Below, in pieces: positions 27,004 through 36,330 of a DNA stretch of 64,000 nucleotides (its first letter is position 1; every line of letters starts with the position of its first letter). The DNA is taken from NCBI RefSeq assembly GCF_021300775.1, contig NZ_JAJTJP010000003.1:310001-374000 (forward strand), given 5' to 3'. The notes below the pieces were generated by a model that had not been told where the DNA came from, did no database searches, and saw only the letters and a list, made by a program, of their open reading frames with translations. This DNA is from Parvimonas micra. Lineage in GTDB: Bacteria; Bacillota; Clostridia; Tissierellales; Peptoniphilaceae. Made by a program: the position numbers and the translations under genes.

Positions 27004-27032
27004 TTGACATTAAATTTTTGTTATGCTATAAT
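27004..27032 (+). promoter_or_regulatory. Promoter of the met riboswitch/metNIQ transcript
   Basis: Consensus elements: TTGACA (27004-27009), 17-nt spacer, TATAAT (27027-27032). The transcript would start about 15 bases before the riboswitch. Confidence 0.85.
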
Positions 27033-27054
27033 TTAGCAACAATATTAAATAACA

Positions 27055-27147
27055 CTTATCCAGAGAGGCGGAGGGACTGGCCCTGTGAAGCCCAGCAACC
27101 TGTTTTATAATAAGGTGCTAATTCCAGCGAATTATTCGGAAGATAAG
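27055..27147 (+). ncRNA. SAM-I (S-box) riboswitch aptamer
   Basis: Conserved features in order: P1 CTTATC (27055-27060), AGAGAGGCGGAGGGACTGGC, CCTGTGAAGCCCAGCAACC, AAGGTGCTAATTCCAGC and the closing P1 strand GATAAG (27142-27147). SAM binding stabilises P1, frees the terminator and turns the operon off. It controls metNIQ, which imports methionine, fitting the ligand. Confidence 0.97.
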
Positions 27148-27156
27148 AAATTTTCA

Positions 27157-27182
27157 GAATCTCTTATCAGAGATTTTTTTTT
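27157..27182 (+). terminator. SAM riboswitch expression-platform terminator
   Basis: Stem AATCTC/GAGATT with loop TTATCA, then TTTTTTT. The antiterminator forms when AGATAAGA (27141-27148) pairs with TCTTATC (27162-27168), which cannot coexist with P1 or the terminator. Confidence 0.88.
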
Positions 27183-27231
27183 ATATCTAAAAAAGTATTA
27201 GATTCCGAAAATATTGAAGAAGGAGGTTTGT

Positions 27232-28227
27232 ATGATAAAAATTGAAAATTTAGTCAAAGTTTATGACAATGGATTAAAAGCTGTTAATAATATTAGTTTA
27301 GAAGTCAAAAAAGGAGAAATTTTTGGTATTATCGGTATGAGTGGTGCTGGTAAATCATCTTTAATTAGATGTATTAACCGACTAGAATCTCCCACCGAAG
27401 GTAATATTTTTATAGACGGTAAAGATATTGTTACAATGAATAAAAAAGAGCTGAAAGAGGCAAGAAAAAACATGGCAATGATATTTCAATCTTTTAACCT
27501 TTTTTATCAAAAAAGTGTTTATGATAATATCGCTTATCCATTGAAAATAAACAAATGGAAGAAAAAAGATATCGATAAAAGAGTTAAAACTCTTTTAGAG
27601 TATGTTAACTTGAGCGATAAAATCCATGAATATCCTGCAAATCTTTCCGGAGGACAAAAACAAAGAGTAGCAATAGCTAGAGCTTTAGCGGTCCAACCAA
27701 AAATTTTACTTTGTGATGAAGCCACTTCGGCACTAGACCCTCAAAGTACAAAATCTATTTTGGAATTGCTTTTAAAAATCAGAGATGAATTTAATCTTAC
27801 AATTGTTTTAATAACTCACCAAATGGAAGTTGTTAAATCAGTTTGTGATAGAGCGGCAGTTATAGAAGACGGAAAAATAATTGAACAAAATACAGTTTTA
27901 GAACTTTTCACTTCACCAAAAACTGCGACAACAAAGAAATTTATTGAAACTTTACCACAATTTGAAGATTATGTAGATTACCCAGAACAAGATTATCCTG
28001 GTTCTATTCTAAGACTTGGTTTTACCAAAGACACTACAACAAGTCCCGTCATTTCCGAACTTATTAGACAAAAAAACATTGATATAAATATAATAAGTGG
28101 AAATATCGACAAGATAAAAGAAGGAAAAGTTGGTCATTTAATTGTAGAAGTTTTTGAAAAAGACAAAGTTGATGAAGTTAAAAGCTTCCTTGAAGAGAGA
28201 AAAATATTAGTTGAGGAGGTAAATTAA
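27232..28227 (+). CDS. metN: Methionine ABC transporter ATP-binding protein
   Basis: 331 residues from ATG 27232, with AGGAGG six bases upstream. ABC motifs are Walker A GMSGAGKSS, signature LSGGQ and Walker B LLCDEATSALDP. A C-terminal NIL/ACT-type domain (about 260-331) is the methionine-sensing domain that inhibits transport in MetN. First gene after the SAM-I riboswitch. Confidence 0.96.
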   Translation: MIKIENLVKVYDNGLKAVNNISLEVKKGEIFGIIGMSGAGKSSLIRCINRLESPTEGNIFIDGKDIVTMNKKELKEARKNMAMIFQSFNLFYQKSVYDNIAYPLKINKWKKKDIDKRVKTLLEYVNLSDKIHEYPANLSGGQKQRVAIARALAVQPKILLCDEATSALDPQSTKSILELLLKIRDEFNLTIVLITHQMEVVKSVCDRAAVIEDGKIIEQNTVLELFTSPKTATTKKFIETLPQFEDYVDYPEQDYPGSILRLGFTKDTTTSPVISELIRQKNIDINIISGNIDKIKEGKVGHLIVEVFEKDKVDEVKSFLEERKILVEEVN

Positions 28228-28228
28228 A

Positions 28229-28876
28229 ATGTCGAGTTCATTATTAAAAGCAACATTTCAAACAATTTACATGGTGTTCTTTTCATCACTATTTTCAACT
28301 ATTATTGGTGGCTTTTTAGGAATTGTATTGGTAGTTACAGATAAAAATGGAATAAAGAGAAATAAATTTGTTTATTCAGTTTTAAGCTTTTTTGTAAATC
28401 TTTTTAGATCAGTCCCATTTTTAATTTTAATAATTTATATTTTACCAATATCAAAAGCTTTAATAAATAAAATGACTGGTCCAACCGCTGCAATAATACC
28501 ATTAACAGTTTCAGCAATGCCATTTGTTGCAAGAATTTTTGAAAATGCTTTAAAAGAAGTTGATTACGGAACTTTAGAAGCAAGCATTTCAATCGGTTCA
28601 AGCGATAGAGAAATTATTAAAGTAATGCTTTCTGAAGCTTTACCAACTTTAGTAAATGGAATTACTTTAACAGTTATAAACTTAATTGGATATTCAGCTA
28701 TGGCAGGAACTGTAGGTGCTCAAGGTCTTGGAGACTTAGCTATCACTTACGGTTATCACAGATTTGATTATGTACAAATGACAGTCCCAGTTGTCATTAT
28801 AATATTATTAGTTCAAATTATTCAACTTTTAGGAAATTATATTTCCAAAAGAATTAACAAAAAAATAAGTATATAG
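28229..28876 (+). CDS. metI: Methionine ABC transporter permease
   Basis: 215 residues with five membrane helices. The EAA-type coupling loop reads EASISIGSSDREIIKVMLSEALPTL. It starts one base after metN ends, with GAGGAGG upstream. Confidence 0.95.
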   Translation: MSSSLLKATFQTIYMVFFSSLFSTIIGGFLGIVLVVTDKNGIKRNKFVYSVLSFFVNLFRSVPFLILIIYILPISKALINKMTGPTAAIIPLTVSAMPFVARIFENALKEVDYGTLEASISIGSSDREIIKVMLSEALPTLVNGITLTVINLIGYSAMAGTVGAQGLGDLAITYGYHRFDYVQMTVPVVIIILLVQIIQLLGNYISKRINKKISI

Positions 28877-28889
28877 GAGAGAGAAAAAT

Positions 28890-29717
28890 ATGAAAAAGAA
28901 ATTATTAGCATTAGCATTAGGCTTAGTTGTTGTTTTAACAACAGCATGTGGAGCAAAGAGCTCAGATAACAAATCTTCAGAAAAGAAAGAAGAAAAAAAA
29001 GTAGAAACTAAGGTTGTAAAAATTGGTGTATCACCAGAACCTCATCAAAAATTAGTTGAATTAGTTAAAGATGATTTAGAAAAAGAAGGAATTAAACTTG
29101 AAATTGTTACTTTCACTGATTATGTTCAACCTAACTTAGCATTAGATGGAAAAGAATTAGATATTAACTTCTTCCAACATAAACCATATTTAGACAAATT
29201 CAACCAAGAAAAAGGAACTAAAATTTCACCACTTGGAAATATTCACGTTGAACCAATGGGATTATACTTAAATGCACAATCTGAAATTAAAGATGGCGCT
29301 AAAATTGCAATTCCAAATGACCCATCAAACGGAGCAAGAGCATTGATCTTACTTGATAAAAACGGAATCATTAAATTAAAAGACAACACTAATATTTTAT
29401 CAAGTGTTAAAGATATAGCTGAAAATCCAAAGAACATTCAATTTACAGAAGTTGAAGCTGCTCAATTACCAAGAGTTATCAAAGATTTTGATGGTGCTGT
29501 AATTAACGGAAACTATGCAATTGAAGCTGGTCTTAACCCTACTAAAGATGCAAAATTAGTAGAAGGAAAAGATTCACCATACGCAAACTTCTTAGCAGTT
29601 AGAACTGGTGATGAAAACAACGAAACATACAAAAAAGTTTTAAAAGCATTACAAAGCGAAAAAGTTAAAGAATTTATAAACAAAACTTACAACGGAGCTG
29701 TTGTTCCTGCATTCTAA
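28890..29717 (+). CDS. metQ: Methionine-binding lipoprotein
   Basis: 275 residues. Signal with lipobox TTAC (Cys at about 20), a Ser/Lys-rich linker, then an NlpA/MetQ fold with KIGVSPEPHQKLVEL, NFFQHKPYLD, IPNDPSNGARAL and NGNYAIEAGL. It captures methionine outside the membrane and delivers it to MetI. AGGAGA precedes the ATG. Confidence 0.95.
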   Translation: MKKKLLALALGLVVVLTTACGAKSSDNKSSEKKEEKKVETKVVKIGVSPEPHQKLVELVKDDLEKEGIKLEIVTFTDYVQPNLALDGKELDINFFQHKPYLDKFNQEKGTKISPLGNIHVEPMGLYLNAQSEIKDGAKIAIPNDPSNGARALILLDKNGIIKLKDNTNILSSVKDIAENPKNIQFTEVEAAQLPRVIKDFDGAVINGNYAIEAGLNPTKDAKLVEGKDSPYANFLAVRTGDENNETYKKVLKALQSEKVKEFINKTYNGAVVPAF

Positions 29718-29744
29718 GACTTATAAGTCATAACAATTCAACTT

Positions 29745-29777
29745 AAAAAGTGTAGATAAAATCTACACTTTTTTTAT
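29745..29777 (+). terminator. Terminator of metNIQ
   Basis: Stem AAAAAGTGTAGAT/ATCTACACTTTTT with loop AAA (29745-29757 with 29761-29773), followed by T residues. It may also serve the convergent TetR remnant. Confidence 0.88.
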
Positions 29778-29785
29778 TTTAATAT

Positions 29786-30304
29786 TTAGCTTACTGGATC
29801 GATAACTCTAAAGAAATAATCTGAAATTTCTTCTGGACTCTCCTCCATTTTATTACCTATCCACCATTTTACTGTTTCTACAAAAGTAGAACAAATATGA
29901 TTTTTCAAGAATTTTTCGTATTTTTCATCTTTATTTTTTTCAATAAAAATATACTCATCAATAATCTTATAGATATACTTTTTAAAATATTCTAAAAAAA
30001 GCTCATTACTCTCACAACTTAAAACTTTTACTATCTTTTCCCTGTTTTCCTTTAAATGATAAAGTATATGTGTAATTAAAATTTTAGGATTTTTCTTTGA
30101 ATTTTCAAAAACTTTTGAACATTCTCTATTTAAGTCATTTGAAAATATATGATCAAACAATTCTCTACAAATCTCTTTTAACAAATCATCCTTTGTTTCA
30201 AAATGAGAGTAAAAAGTACTTCTACCTATATTAGCTCTATCAATAATTTCTTGAACTGTTATTTTATTATAATTTTTCTCTGATAATAACTCAGTAAACG
30301 CCAT
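29786..30304 (-). pseudogene. TetR-family regulator, N-terminally truncated
   Basis: 172 codons. The HTH KITVQEIIDRANIGRSTFYSHFETKDDLL is intact, but the open frame starts at AFTELLSEK; TetR proteins of this type normally have 10-15 more residues before this point. There is no RBS before ATG 30304. The missing part coincides with the junction to a P-type ATPase fragment, so the 5' end and promoter were probably lost in a deletion. It may still be translated weakly. Confidence 0.65.
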
Positions 30305-30605
30305 AAAAATTGCAGATGTTTCTGTAGCTATGGGAAAAACAGGTAGTGATATTTCAGTAGAAAGTGCAAATATTGTACTAATGGGAAATGAAGTTTCAAA
30401 AATAGTTTATCTAAAAAAACTTGCCAATGCCACTGTGAAAACTATAAAATTCAATATTATAATTTCACTTCTAATCAACTTAGTAGCTGTAATTTTATCA
30501 GTTCTTGGATTGTTAAATCCAGTTTTTGGTGCAATAGTGCACAATCTTGGCTCAATACTTGTAATTCTAAATGCGTCATTATTGTATGATAGAAAATTTA
30601 ATTAA
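30303..30605 (+). pseudogene. P-type heavy-metal ATPase, C-terminal fragment
   Basis: The frame reads KIADVSVAMGKTGSDISVESANIVLMGN and then two membrane helices ending LYDRKFN. This is the last 95 or so residues of a P1B (Cd/Zn/Pb-type) ATPase, beginning inside the hinge motif. The phosphorylation and ATP-binding domains are absent. Homology begins at the same base where the TetR fragment ends. Confidence 0.85.
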
Positions 30606-30625
30606 AAAGTATTTACATCACATAT

Positions 30626-30675
30626 GAATATTCCTATAGTCATTTATTTTTAAATAAAGACTTAGGAATATTTTT
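30626..30675 (+). terminator. Terminator after the P-type ATPase fragment
   Basis: Stem AATATTCCTATAGTC/GACTTAGGAATATT with one mismatch, followed by TTTTT. Confidence 0.75.
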
Positions 30676-30746
30676 TATTGCAAAACTTTTGAATATATGA
30701 TATTATTTTTAAATATGATGTTATTTTAAATATTTTGGAGGATATA

Positions 30747-32123
30747 ATGGTAAAAAACAATGAAGTTGATATGATAAATGGAAAAACCTTGAAAAAAATG
30801 GTATTATTTTCAATTCCTATAATTTTTACAAGTATTTTCCAATTACTTTTTAATACAATAGATGTTATAGTCGTAGGACGTTTTTCTGGAAGTTCTGCTC
30901 TTGCAGCAGTTGGAGCAACTTCTTCTTTAATTAACTTGCTTATAAGTTTGTTAATAGGAATTTCTATGGGAATAAGTGTTGTTATGGGAAAATATTGTGG
31001 TGCAAGAGATTATAAAAATGCTTCAGATACTGTTCATAACGCAATTGGTCTTGCTTTAATTTCAGGAACTATTATGCTTTTCGTAGGTGTTTTAGTTTCA
31101 AAACCATTGTTACATCTTATGGGAACTCCTGATGAAATCATTAACTTATCAGCACTTTATATGAGAATTATATTCTTAGGAAGTCCTGCTGGAGCCCTTT
31201 ACAATTTTGGAGCAGCTCTTTTACGTTCTATTGGAGATACAAAAAGACCTCTTTTCTTTTTGATTGTATCAGGAATTTTAAATGTAATATTAAATTTATT
31301 TTTTGTTACTGTTTTACATATGAGTGTTGCAGGTGTAGCTATAGCAACAATTATTTCTCAATATGTATCAGCGTTTATGCTAATTAATTTTTTAAAAAAC
31401 AGTGTAGGATATATGCATTTGGATTTTAAAAAAATTAAATTACAAAAAGATAAAGTTAAAAATATATTAAGAATTGGACTTCCTGCTGGACTTCAAGGTA
31501 TCGTATTTAGTATCTCAAATGTATTAATTCAATCTTCAATAAATACATTTGGAAGCCTTGTAATAGCAGGGAATACAGCTGCAATCAACATTGAGAGCTT
31601 TGTATATATGTCAATGAATGCAATTTATCAGTCAACACTTAGCTTTACAAGTCAAAATATGGGTGCAAAAAAATATCATAGAGTAGATAAAATACTACTG
31701 CAAGGTCTTGGAATTGTAACAGTAGTAGGATTTGTGCTTGGGGTTGGTGCATATGCTTTGGGAAATGTTCTACTTGGAATATTCACCGACAATCCAGAAG
31801 TTATTATGTATGGGCTTAATAGAATGAAAATTGTTTCAGCAACTTACCTACTATGTGGACTTATGGACGTAACAGTTGGATCTTTAAGAGGAATGGGGTA
31901 TTCTATTTTGCCAATGATTGTTTCATTGACAGGAGCATGCCTATTTAGAATTATTTGGATATTTTCAATTTTCCAAATATATAGAACTCAAGAATCACTT
32001 TATATTTCTTATCCGATTTCATGGGCATTGACAACCACAGCACATATCTGTTGCTATTTAATTATAAGAAAAAAATTATTAAAACAAAATGATGAAAACA
32101 TAAACGAAGCATACGCTCAATAA
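30747..32123 (+). CDS. MATE-family multidrug efflux transporter
   Basis: 458 residues from ATG 30747 (GGAGG six bases upstream); a TTG four codons earlier is the RBS itself. Twelve membrane helices in two halves. Motifs include FSIPIIFTSIFQLLFNTIDVIVVGRFSG and LRGMGYSILPM. It likely exports cationic compounds using an Na+ or H+ gradient. Confidence 0.93.
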   Translation: MVKNNEVDMINGKTLKKMVLFSIPIIFTSIFQLLFNTIDVIVVGRFSGSSALAAVGATSSLINLLISLLIGISMGISVVMGKYCGARDYKNASDTVHNAIGLALISGTIMLFVGVLVSKPLLHLMGTPDEIINLSALYMRIIFLGSPAGALYNFGAALLRSIGDTKRPLFFLIVSGILNVILNLFFVTVLHMSVAGVAIATIISQYVSAFMLINFLKNSVGYMHLDFKKIKLQKDKVKNILRIGLPAGLQGIVFSISNVLIQSSINTFGSLVIAGNTAAINIESFVYMSMNAIYQSTLSFTSQNMGAKKYHRVDKILLQGLGIVTVVGFVLGVGAYALGNVLLGIFTDNPEVIMYGLNRMKIVSATYLLCGLMDVTVGSLRGMGYSILPMIVSLTGACLFRIIWIFSIFQIYRTQESLYISYPISWALTTTAHICCYLIIRKKLLKQNDENINEAYAQ

Positions 32124-32152
32124 AAAAGCAGACTAAAATGTCTGCTTTTTTT
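32123..32152 (+). terminator. Terminator after MATE gene
   Basis: Stem AAAAAGCAGAC/GTCTGCTTTTT, loop TAAAAT, followed by more T residues. Confidence 0.88.
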
Positions 32153-32185
32153 GTGTAATTTTCACTTTATATTTTTAAGAAAAAT

Positions 32186-33517
32186 TTATTTATCCATATT
32201 GCCTGATAGCTCTATCAAAAATACAATTCCTATTTCACTTTTCTCTACTTTGTATTTTATTCCGTAGTTAAATAGAATATTTTTTACAATATACAAGCCT
32301 AAACCGTTGCTATTTTCTTTATTTAGACTGAAATTTATTTCAAATATTTTATTAATATCTAAGTCTTCGTTGTCCTTGTATGAATTTTCAATATAAAGCC
32401 AATCATCTTTAGTTCCAATGTTGATTACTCCGCCTTCGTCAGAGTATTTTACAGCATTGTTTATTAAGTTAGACAATACAATTTTTAGTGCAGTTATTCC
32501 TATATAGATTTTTTCTGTACTTAATTCATTTTTTATCTCTATATTCTTTTGATTTGCAAGTAATTTATACTGTTTAAGCACATCTTCTAATATATCATTT
32601 ACAACTATTATTTCTTCATCATTTTTCAAATGTTCAAAAGATGAAACAGATAACATCTGTGAAATACTTCTTGTAAGATTGTCAACAATATCAATACAAT
32701 TTCCTATATATAAGTCTCTGTCCTTGTATTTTCCAATATTGTATTTCATATTTTCTAATATTATTTTCAAACTTGCAAGCGGAGTTTTTAACTCATGTGA
32801 TGAACCTCTAAAAAAGTCGTATTTCAACTTTTCTAATTTAATTATCTCTTCATTTTTTATTTCTAAATCGTCAATTAATTCTAATAGAGTGCTATATAAA
32901 TTATTAATATGTTCCTTTAATTCTCCAACTTCATTTGTTGATTTAATCTTCAAATATGCATCTCTATCTAATTTCATCATTTTTTTAGTAACATTTTTTA
33001 TTTCTTTTATATTATTAGTTATCGCCTTTGCATAGATAAGCGAAACTATAATTGAAAATAGAAATGAAATAGATAATGAATATGGCAAGAATTTAAAACT
33101 CAATTCTTTTGCATCTTTATTCATATCAGCAGTAGAAATAAATTGAATTGAAATTTTTTCGCCATTTTTTAATTCGACTTCCCTTTCTTCAATTATTAAG
33201 GAATTATTTTCACTTTTTAAGTCAATATTGATGTCATCACCAATCTTAACTTCATTTTCTCTATTTTGTCCTTTTATAAAGACTTTTATATCACTGCTTT
33301 TTGAATAAAATTCTAAAGACTGTTCGACAAAATTCAAATCCTGTCCTTTAACATTCTTAGAAATTTCATCAGCTTTTGAATAAAGTTCTTGCTTTCTAGT
33401 CTCTAAATAAGTTCTTGGAAAAATAAAAAACACTAACAAATGTATTAAAATAATTACTGTTCCAAGAATCCCAAAAGTTTGTAAGAACATTTTTGGAAAT
33501 ATCTTTAAATTCTTCAT
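32186..33517 (-). CDS. Sensor histidine kinase, VncS-like
   Basis: 443 residues. Membrane helices at about 12-34 and 143-166 bracket an extracellular sensor. A HAMP-like region follows, then the phosphoacceptor His241 in SSHELKTPLAS and ATPase boxes NLINNAVKYSDEG (N box) and NGLGLYIVKNI (G box). The ATG overlaps the response-regulator stop by four bases. It should sense a signal handled by the adjacent ABC exporter, as VncS does beside vex genes in pneumococci (analogy). Confidence 0.9.
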   Translation of the reverse strand: MKNLKIFPKMFLQTFGILGTVIILIHLLVFFIFPRTYLETRKQELYSKADEISKNVKGQDLNFVEQSLEFYSKSSDIKVFIKGQNRENEVKIGDDINIDLKSENNSLIIEEREVELKNGEKISIQFISTADMNKDAKELSFKFLPYSLSISFLFSIIVSLIYAKAITNNIKEIKNVTKKMMKLDRDAYLKIKSTNEVGELKEHINNLYSTLLELIDDLEIKNEEIIKLEKLKYDFFRGSSHELKTPLASLKIILENMKYNIGKYKDRDLYIGNCIDIVDNLTRSISQMLSVSSFEHLKNDEEIIVVNDILEDVLKQYKLLANQKNIEIKNELSTEKIYIGITALKIVLSNLINNAVKYSDEGGVINIGTKDDWLYIENSYKDNEDLDINKIFEINFSLNKENSNGLGLYIVKNILFNYGIKYKVEKSEIGIVFLIELSGNMDK

Positions 33518-34170
33518 TTTCTCTCCAATTTATATCCAACATTTCTGATTGTTACTATACAATCTAAACCTAATTTCTTTCTTAACTCCTTTATATAGAC
33601 ATCAATTACTCTATCAAAAGGAATTTCATCAGTCTCTTTCCAAACATTATCTATTATCTGTGTTCTAGTAAGTGCCTGTCCTTCATTTTCTAATAAATAT
33701 TTTAAGATTTCAAGTTCTTTTGCATTAATATCAACATCTTCTCCATTTAATTTTGCTGAATAGCTTGTAAAATCCACTTCTGCATTATTATATTCAAATT
33801 TTTCATGATTTCCGAAATGTCTTTTAATTAAAGAATCTATTCTAACTTTTAAAACCGGTAATGAAAATGGCTTTTCCATATATCCATCAGCTAAACTTGA
33901 AAAAGCATTTATCTTGTATTCCTCATCATTAAAAGCTGTTAGCATTAGAACCGGAAGTTCGCTTTTTTTCCTAATTTCTTTTAAAACCTCTAATCCGTTT
34001 AATAACGGAATTTGAATATCTAATATTACTAGATTAATTTCATAACTCTCAAAGTTTTTTAAGGCTTCATGTCCATCTTTTGCTTGAACAATATCATAGC
34101 CGAATTCAGATAAGTATTCAGAAATTCCTTCTCTGATAATTTGATCATCTTCGACAACAAGTATTCTCAT
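33514..34170 (-). CDS. OmpR-family response regulator, VncR-like
   Basis: 218 residues. Receiver domain with acidic pair Asp8/Asp9, phosphorylation site Asp51 (VILDIQIP) and Lys in MEKPFS. The winged-helix DNA-binding domain spans about 125-218. The stretch LMLTAFNDEEYKINAFSSLA is close to what I remember of VncR. AGGAGG precedes the start. It is paired with the kinase downstream. Confidence 0.92.
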   Translation of the reverse strand: MRILVVEDDQIIREGISEYLSEFGYDIVQAKDGHEALKNFESYEINLVILDIQIPLLNGLEVLKEIRKKSELPVLMLTAFNDEEYKINAFSSLADGYMEKPFSLPVLKVRIDSLIKRHFGNHEKFEYNNAEVDFTSYSAKLNGEDVDINAKELEILKYLLENEGQALTRTQIIDNVWKETDEIPFDRVIDVYIKELRKKLGLDCIVTIRNVGYKLERK

Positions 34171-34220
34171 AGAGCCTCCTTTTTAAAATAAATAACTATA
34201 ATAAGTATACCATATAAAAT

Positions 34221-34252
34221 AAAAATTATCGATGAAAACATCGATAATTTTT
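34221..34252 (-). terminator. Terminator after the ABC permease gene
   Basis: A 14-bp perfect stem AAAAATTATCGATG/CATCGATAATTTTT with loop AAAA. It separates the three-gene ABC operon from the two-component genes. Confidence 0.85.
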
Positions 34253-34286
34253 ATGGTAAATAATATTATGAAATCGTCCAATTAAA

Positions 34287-35666
34287 CTATTTAGTGTCTA
34301 TCAATAGATCTTTTGGTTTCTTTCGTAATATATTTAATGAAGATATTGCTAACGCGATTACAAGTATTAATGACATGAATAATACTACATAAAGAAGGGA
34401 TTTCGGATTAATAGTAACATTCAAACTAGTAAGTGTCTTATTAAATCCATCAACTTCAGCCCCTCCTCCCAATTTAGTTGAAGTTGATTGTTTTGCAATT
34501 TGTTTCGCAATACTTCCTGTAACTCTTTTTAAAATACTATTTCCAAGGATTTTTCCTGTATATCCTGCCAAGAAATATGAGCCAATAAATGCTGGTATTG
34601 TAACTAAAATTAATTCAATAGCAAATTGTCCAAATATTTTAGTTTTAGACATACCTATTGATAATAGTACTGCAATTTCTTTCTTTCTGGCATTCATCCA
34701 CAAGAATAATAGTAAAGTAACTACTATACCTGCAAATATTAAGGATCCTGCAAATAGTTGATTTGCAATTGCATAAATACCTGATATTGATTTTTGCAAT
34801 GCAGGGAAGTTTGAAGAACTCTTAATTAAATTATATGCTCTCCAATTTATATCTAATTTCTTAAGGTCTTTTATAACATCATCTAAGTTTTTATTTCCTT
34901 TTACAAAGAAAGTAGCATCTTGGTATGTTGCTGTATCCTCTGTATTTCCATATACTTTTGCTGCAGTATGAATATCTGTAATTATTGTATTTTCATAAAG
35001 TTCTTGTGAGTAAGTTACTCCCCCTTTATTATGTCCATCAAAAAGTCCTTTAATTTCTACTTCTACAGTTTCATTTGCACCCTTTTCATTATCTGCATCA
35101 TAGATATTAGATTTTAATTTAATCTTATCCCCAATTTTTAAATTATTTTTTGCAGCTAAATCTTTATGCATTAGTATTTTATTTTTATCTTCGCTATTTA
35201 AATGTTCTCCTTCAACTAGTTTATATACACCTGAAACAAATTTTGTTTCTTTTGTTGAATTATTAACACCTGTTAGCATTACTGTTCTTTTAAAATTTTT
35301 CGCCCTTTCAGCAGATTGATTAGCTTCTGTTCCAGGCGCTTCTACGATACTTAAATTATCATCTAAATCAGCAACACTATTTATTCTTTTAACATAATTA
35401 TCAACATATCCAGAATCAACGATTTTCTTAATATCTTGACCTCTTACATTACCACCACCTCTTGGTGTACCTTGATTTACTCTTCTATTAATCTCCATTG
35501 TAAAACTATTTGTAATATTTCCAAAAGTTTCTTCTGAAGCCTTATTTGTAGCATCTTTTATTGACAAACTAATCAAGCTAAGAGTTGACATAGATAAAAT
35601 AACTAATAATATAATTAAAGATTTTAAACTCTTTCTAGTTACATATGCAAAAGCATTTTTTAACAT
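34287..35666 (-). CDS. ABC transporter permease (FtsX/MacB type), Vex3-like
   Basis: 459 residues. An N-terminal membrane helix, a large extracytoplasmic MacB-PCD-like domain (about 40-290) with a Gly-rich loop, then three C-terminal helices with RKKEIAVLLSIGMSKTKIFGQF. It is homologous to the first permease of the cluster. The two permeases and one ATPase likely form one heteromeric exporter or mechanotransducer for peptides. Confidence 0.88.
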   Translation of the reverse strand: MLKNAFAYVTRKSLKSLIILLVILSMSTLSLISLSIKDATNKASEETFGNITNSFTMEINRRVNQGTPRGGGNVRGQDIKKIVDSGYVDNYVKRINSVADLDDNLSIVEAPGTEANQSAERAKNFKRTVMLTGVNNSTKETKFVSGVYKLVEGEHLNSEDKNKILMHKDLAAKNNLKIGDKIKLKSNIYDADNEKGANETVEVEIKGLFDGHNKGGVTYSQELYENTIITDIHTAAKVYGNTEDTATYQDATFFVKGNKNLDDVIKDLKKLDINWRAYNLIKSSSNFPALQKSISGIYAIANQLFAGSLIFAGIVVTLLLFLWMNARKKEIAVLLSIGMSKTKIFGQFAIELILVTIPAFIGSYFLAGYTGKILGNSILKRVTGSIAKQIAKQSTSTKLGGGAEVDGFNKTLTSLNVTINPKSLLYVVLFMSLILVIALAISSLNILRKKPKDLLIDTK

Positions 35667-35676
35667 GGTTTACCTC

Positions 35677-36321
35677 CTAATTACTTTTCTTAACTTCTTT
35701 TAATTTTTTGTTACTAAGTTCTAGTATAATATCAGCTGCACTTGCAACTTCCTTACTATGAGTTACAACTATTACACATTTATTTCTTTCTTTAGCAAGT
35801 TTTTTCAAAACATCTATTATTTCTCCAGCTGTTGCTTCATCTAAATTTCCAGTTGGTTCATCAGCTAAAATAACTGGTGCTTCTGATACTAAAGCTCTTG
35901 CAATAGCAACTCTTTGTTGTTGACCACCAGAAAGTTTCATAACATTTCTTCTTGTTTGACTTCTATCAAGACCCAATTCAAGTAAAATATCTTCAGATGC
36001 CTTATTATTTACAAGTCTAATATTTTCTAAAGGTGATAAATAATCTATTAAGTTATAGTTTTGAAAAACAAGAGAAATATTGTTTTTTCTATGATTGCTA
36101 TAACCTGTTTTTTCTATATTTTCATTATTAAATAAAATTTCTCCACTATTTGGTTTATCAAGACCAGCCATTAATGAAAGCAATGTTGACTTTCCAGTTC
36201 CAGACTTTCCAATAATTGCATAGAATTTACCAAGCTCAAAGCTTTGATTTATTAAAGATAAAACTTTTTCTTTTGAATTCGCATAACTATATGTTACATT
36301 TTTTATTTCTAAAGTATTCAT
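35677..36321 (-). CDS. ABC transporter ATP-binding protein, Vex2-like
   Basis: 214 residues. Walker A GKSGTGKST, signature KLSGGQQQRVAIARAL, Walker B VILADEPTGNLDE and the switch His in VVTHS. The form is that of MacB/LolD-type ATPases working with FtsX-like permeases. It sits between two permease genes with 10-bp gaps on either side. Confidence 0.94.
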   Translation of the reverse strand: MNTLEIKNVTYSYANSKEKVLSLINQSFELGKFYAIIGKSGTGKSTLLSLMAGLDKPNSGEILFNNENIEKTGYSNHRKNNISLVFQNYNLIDYLSPLENIRLVNNKASEDILLELGLDRSQTRRNVMKLSGGQQQRVAIARALVSEAPVILADEPTGNLDEATAGEIIDVLKKLAKERNKCVIVVTHSKEVASAADIILELSNKKLKEVKKSN

Positions 36322-36330
36322 TACTTCCTC

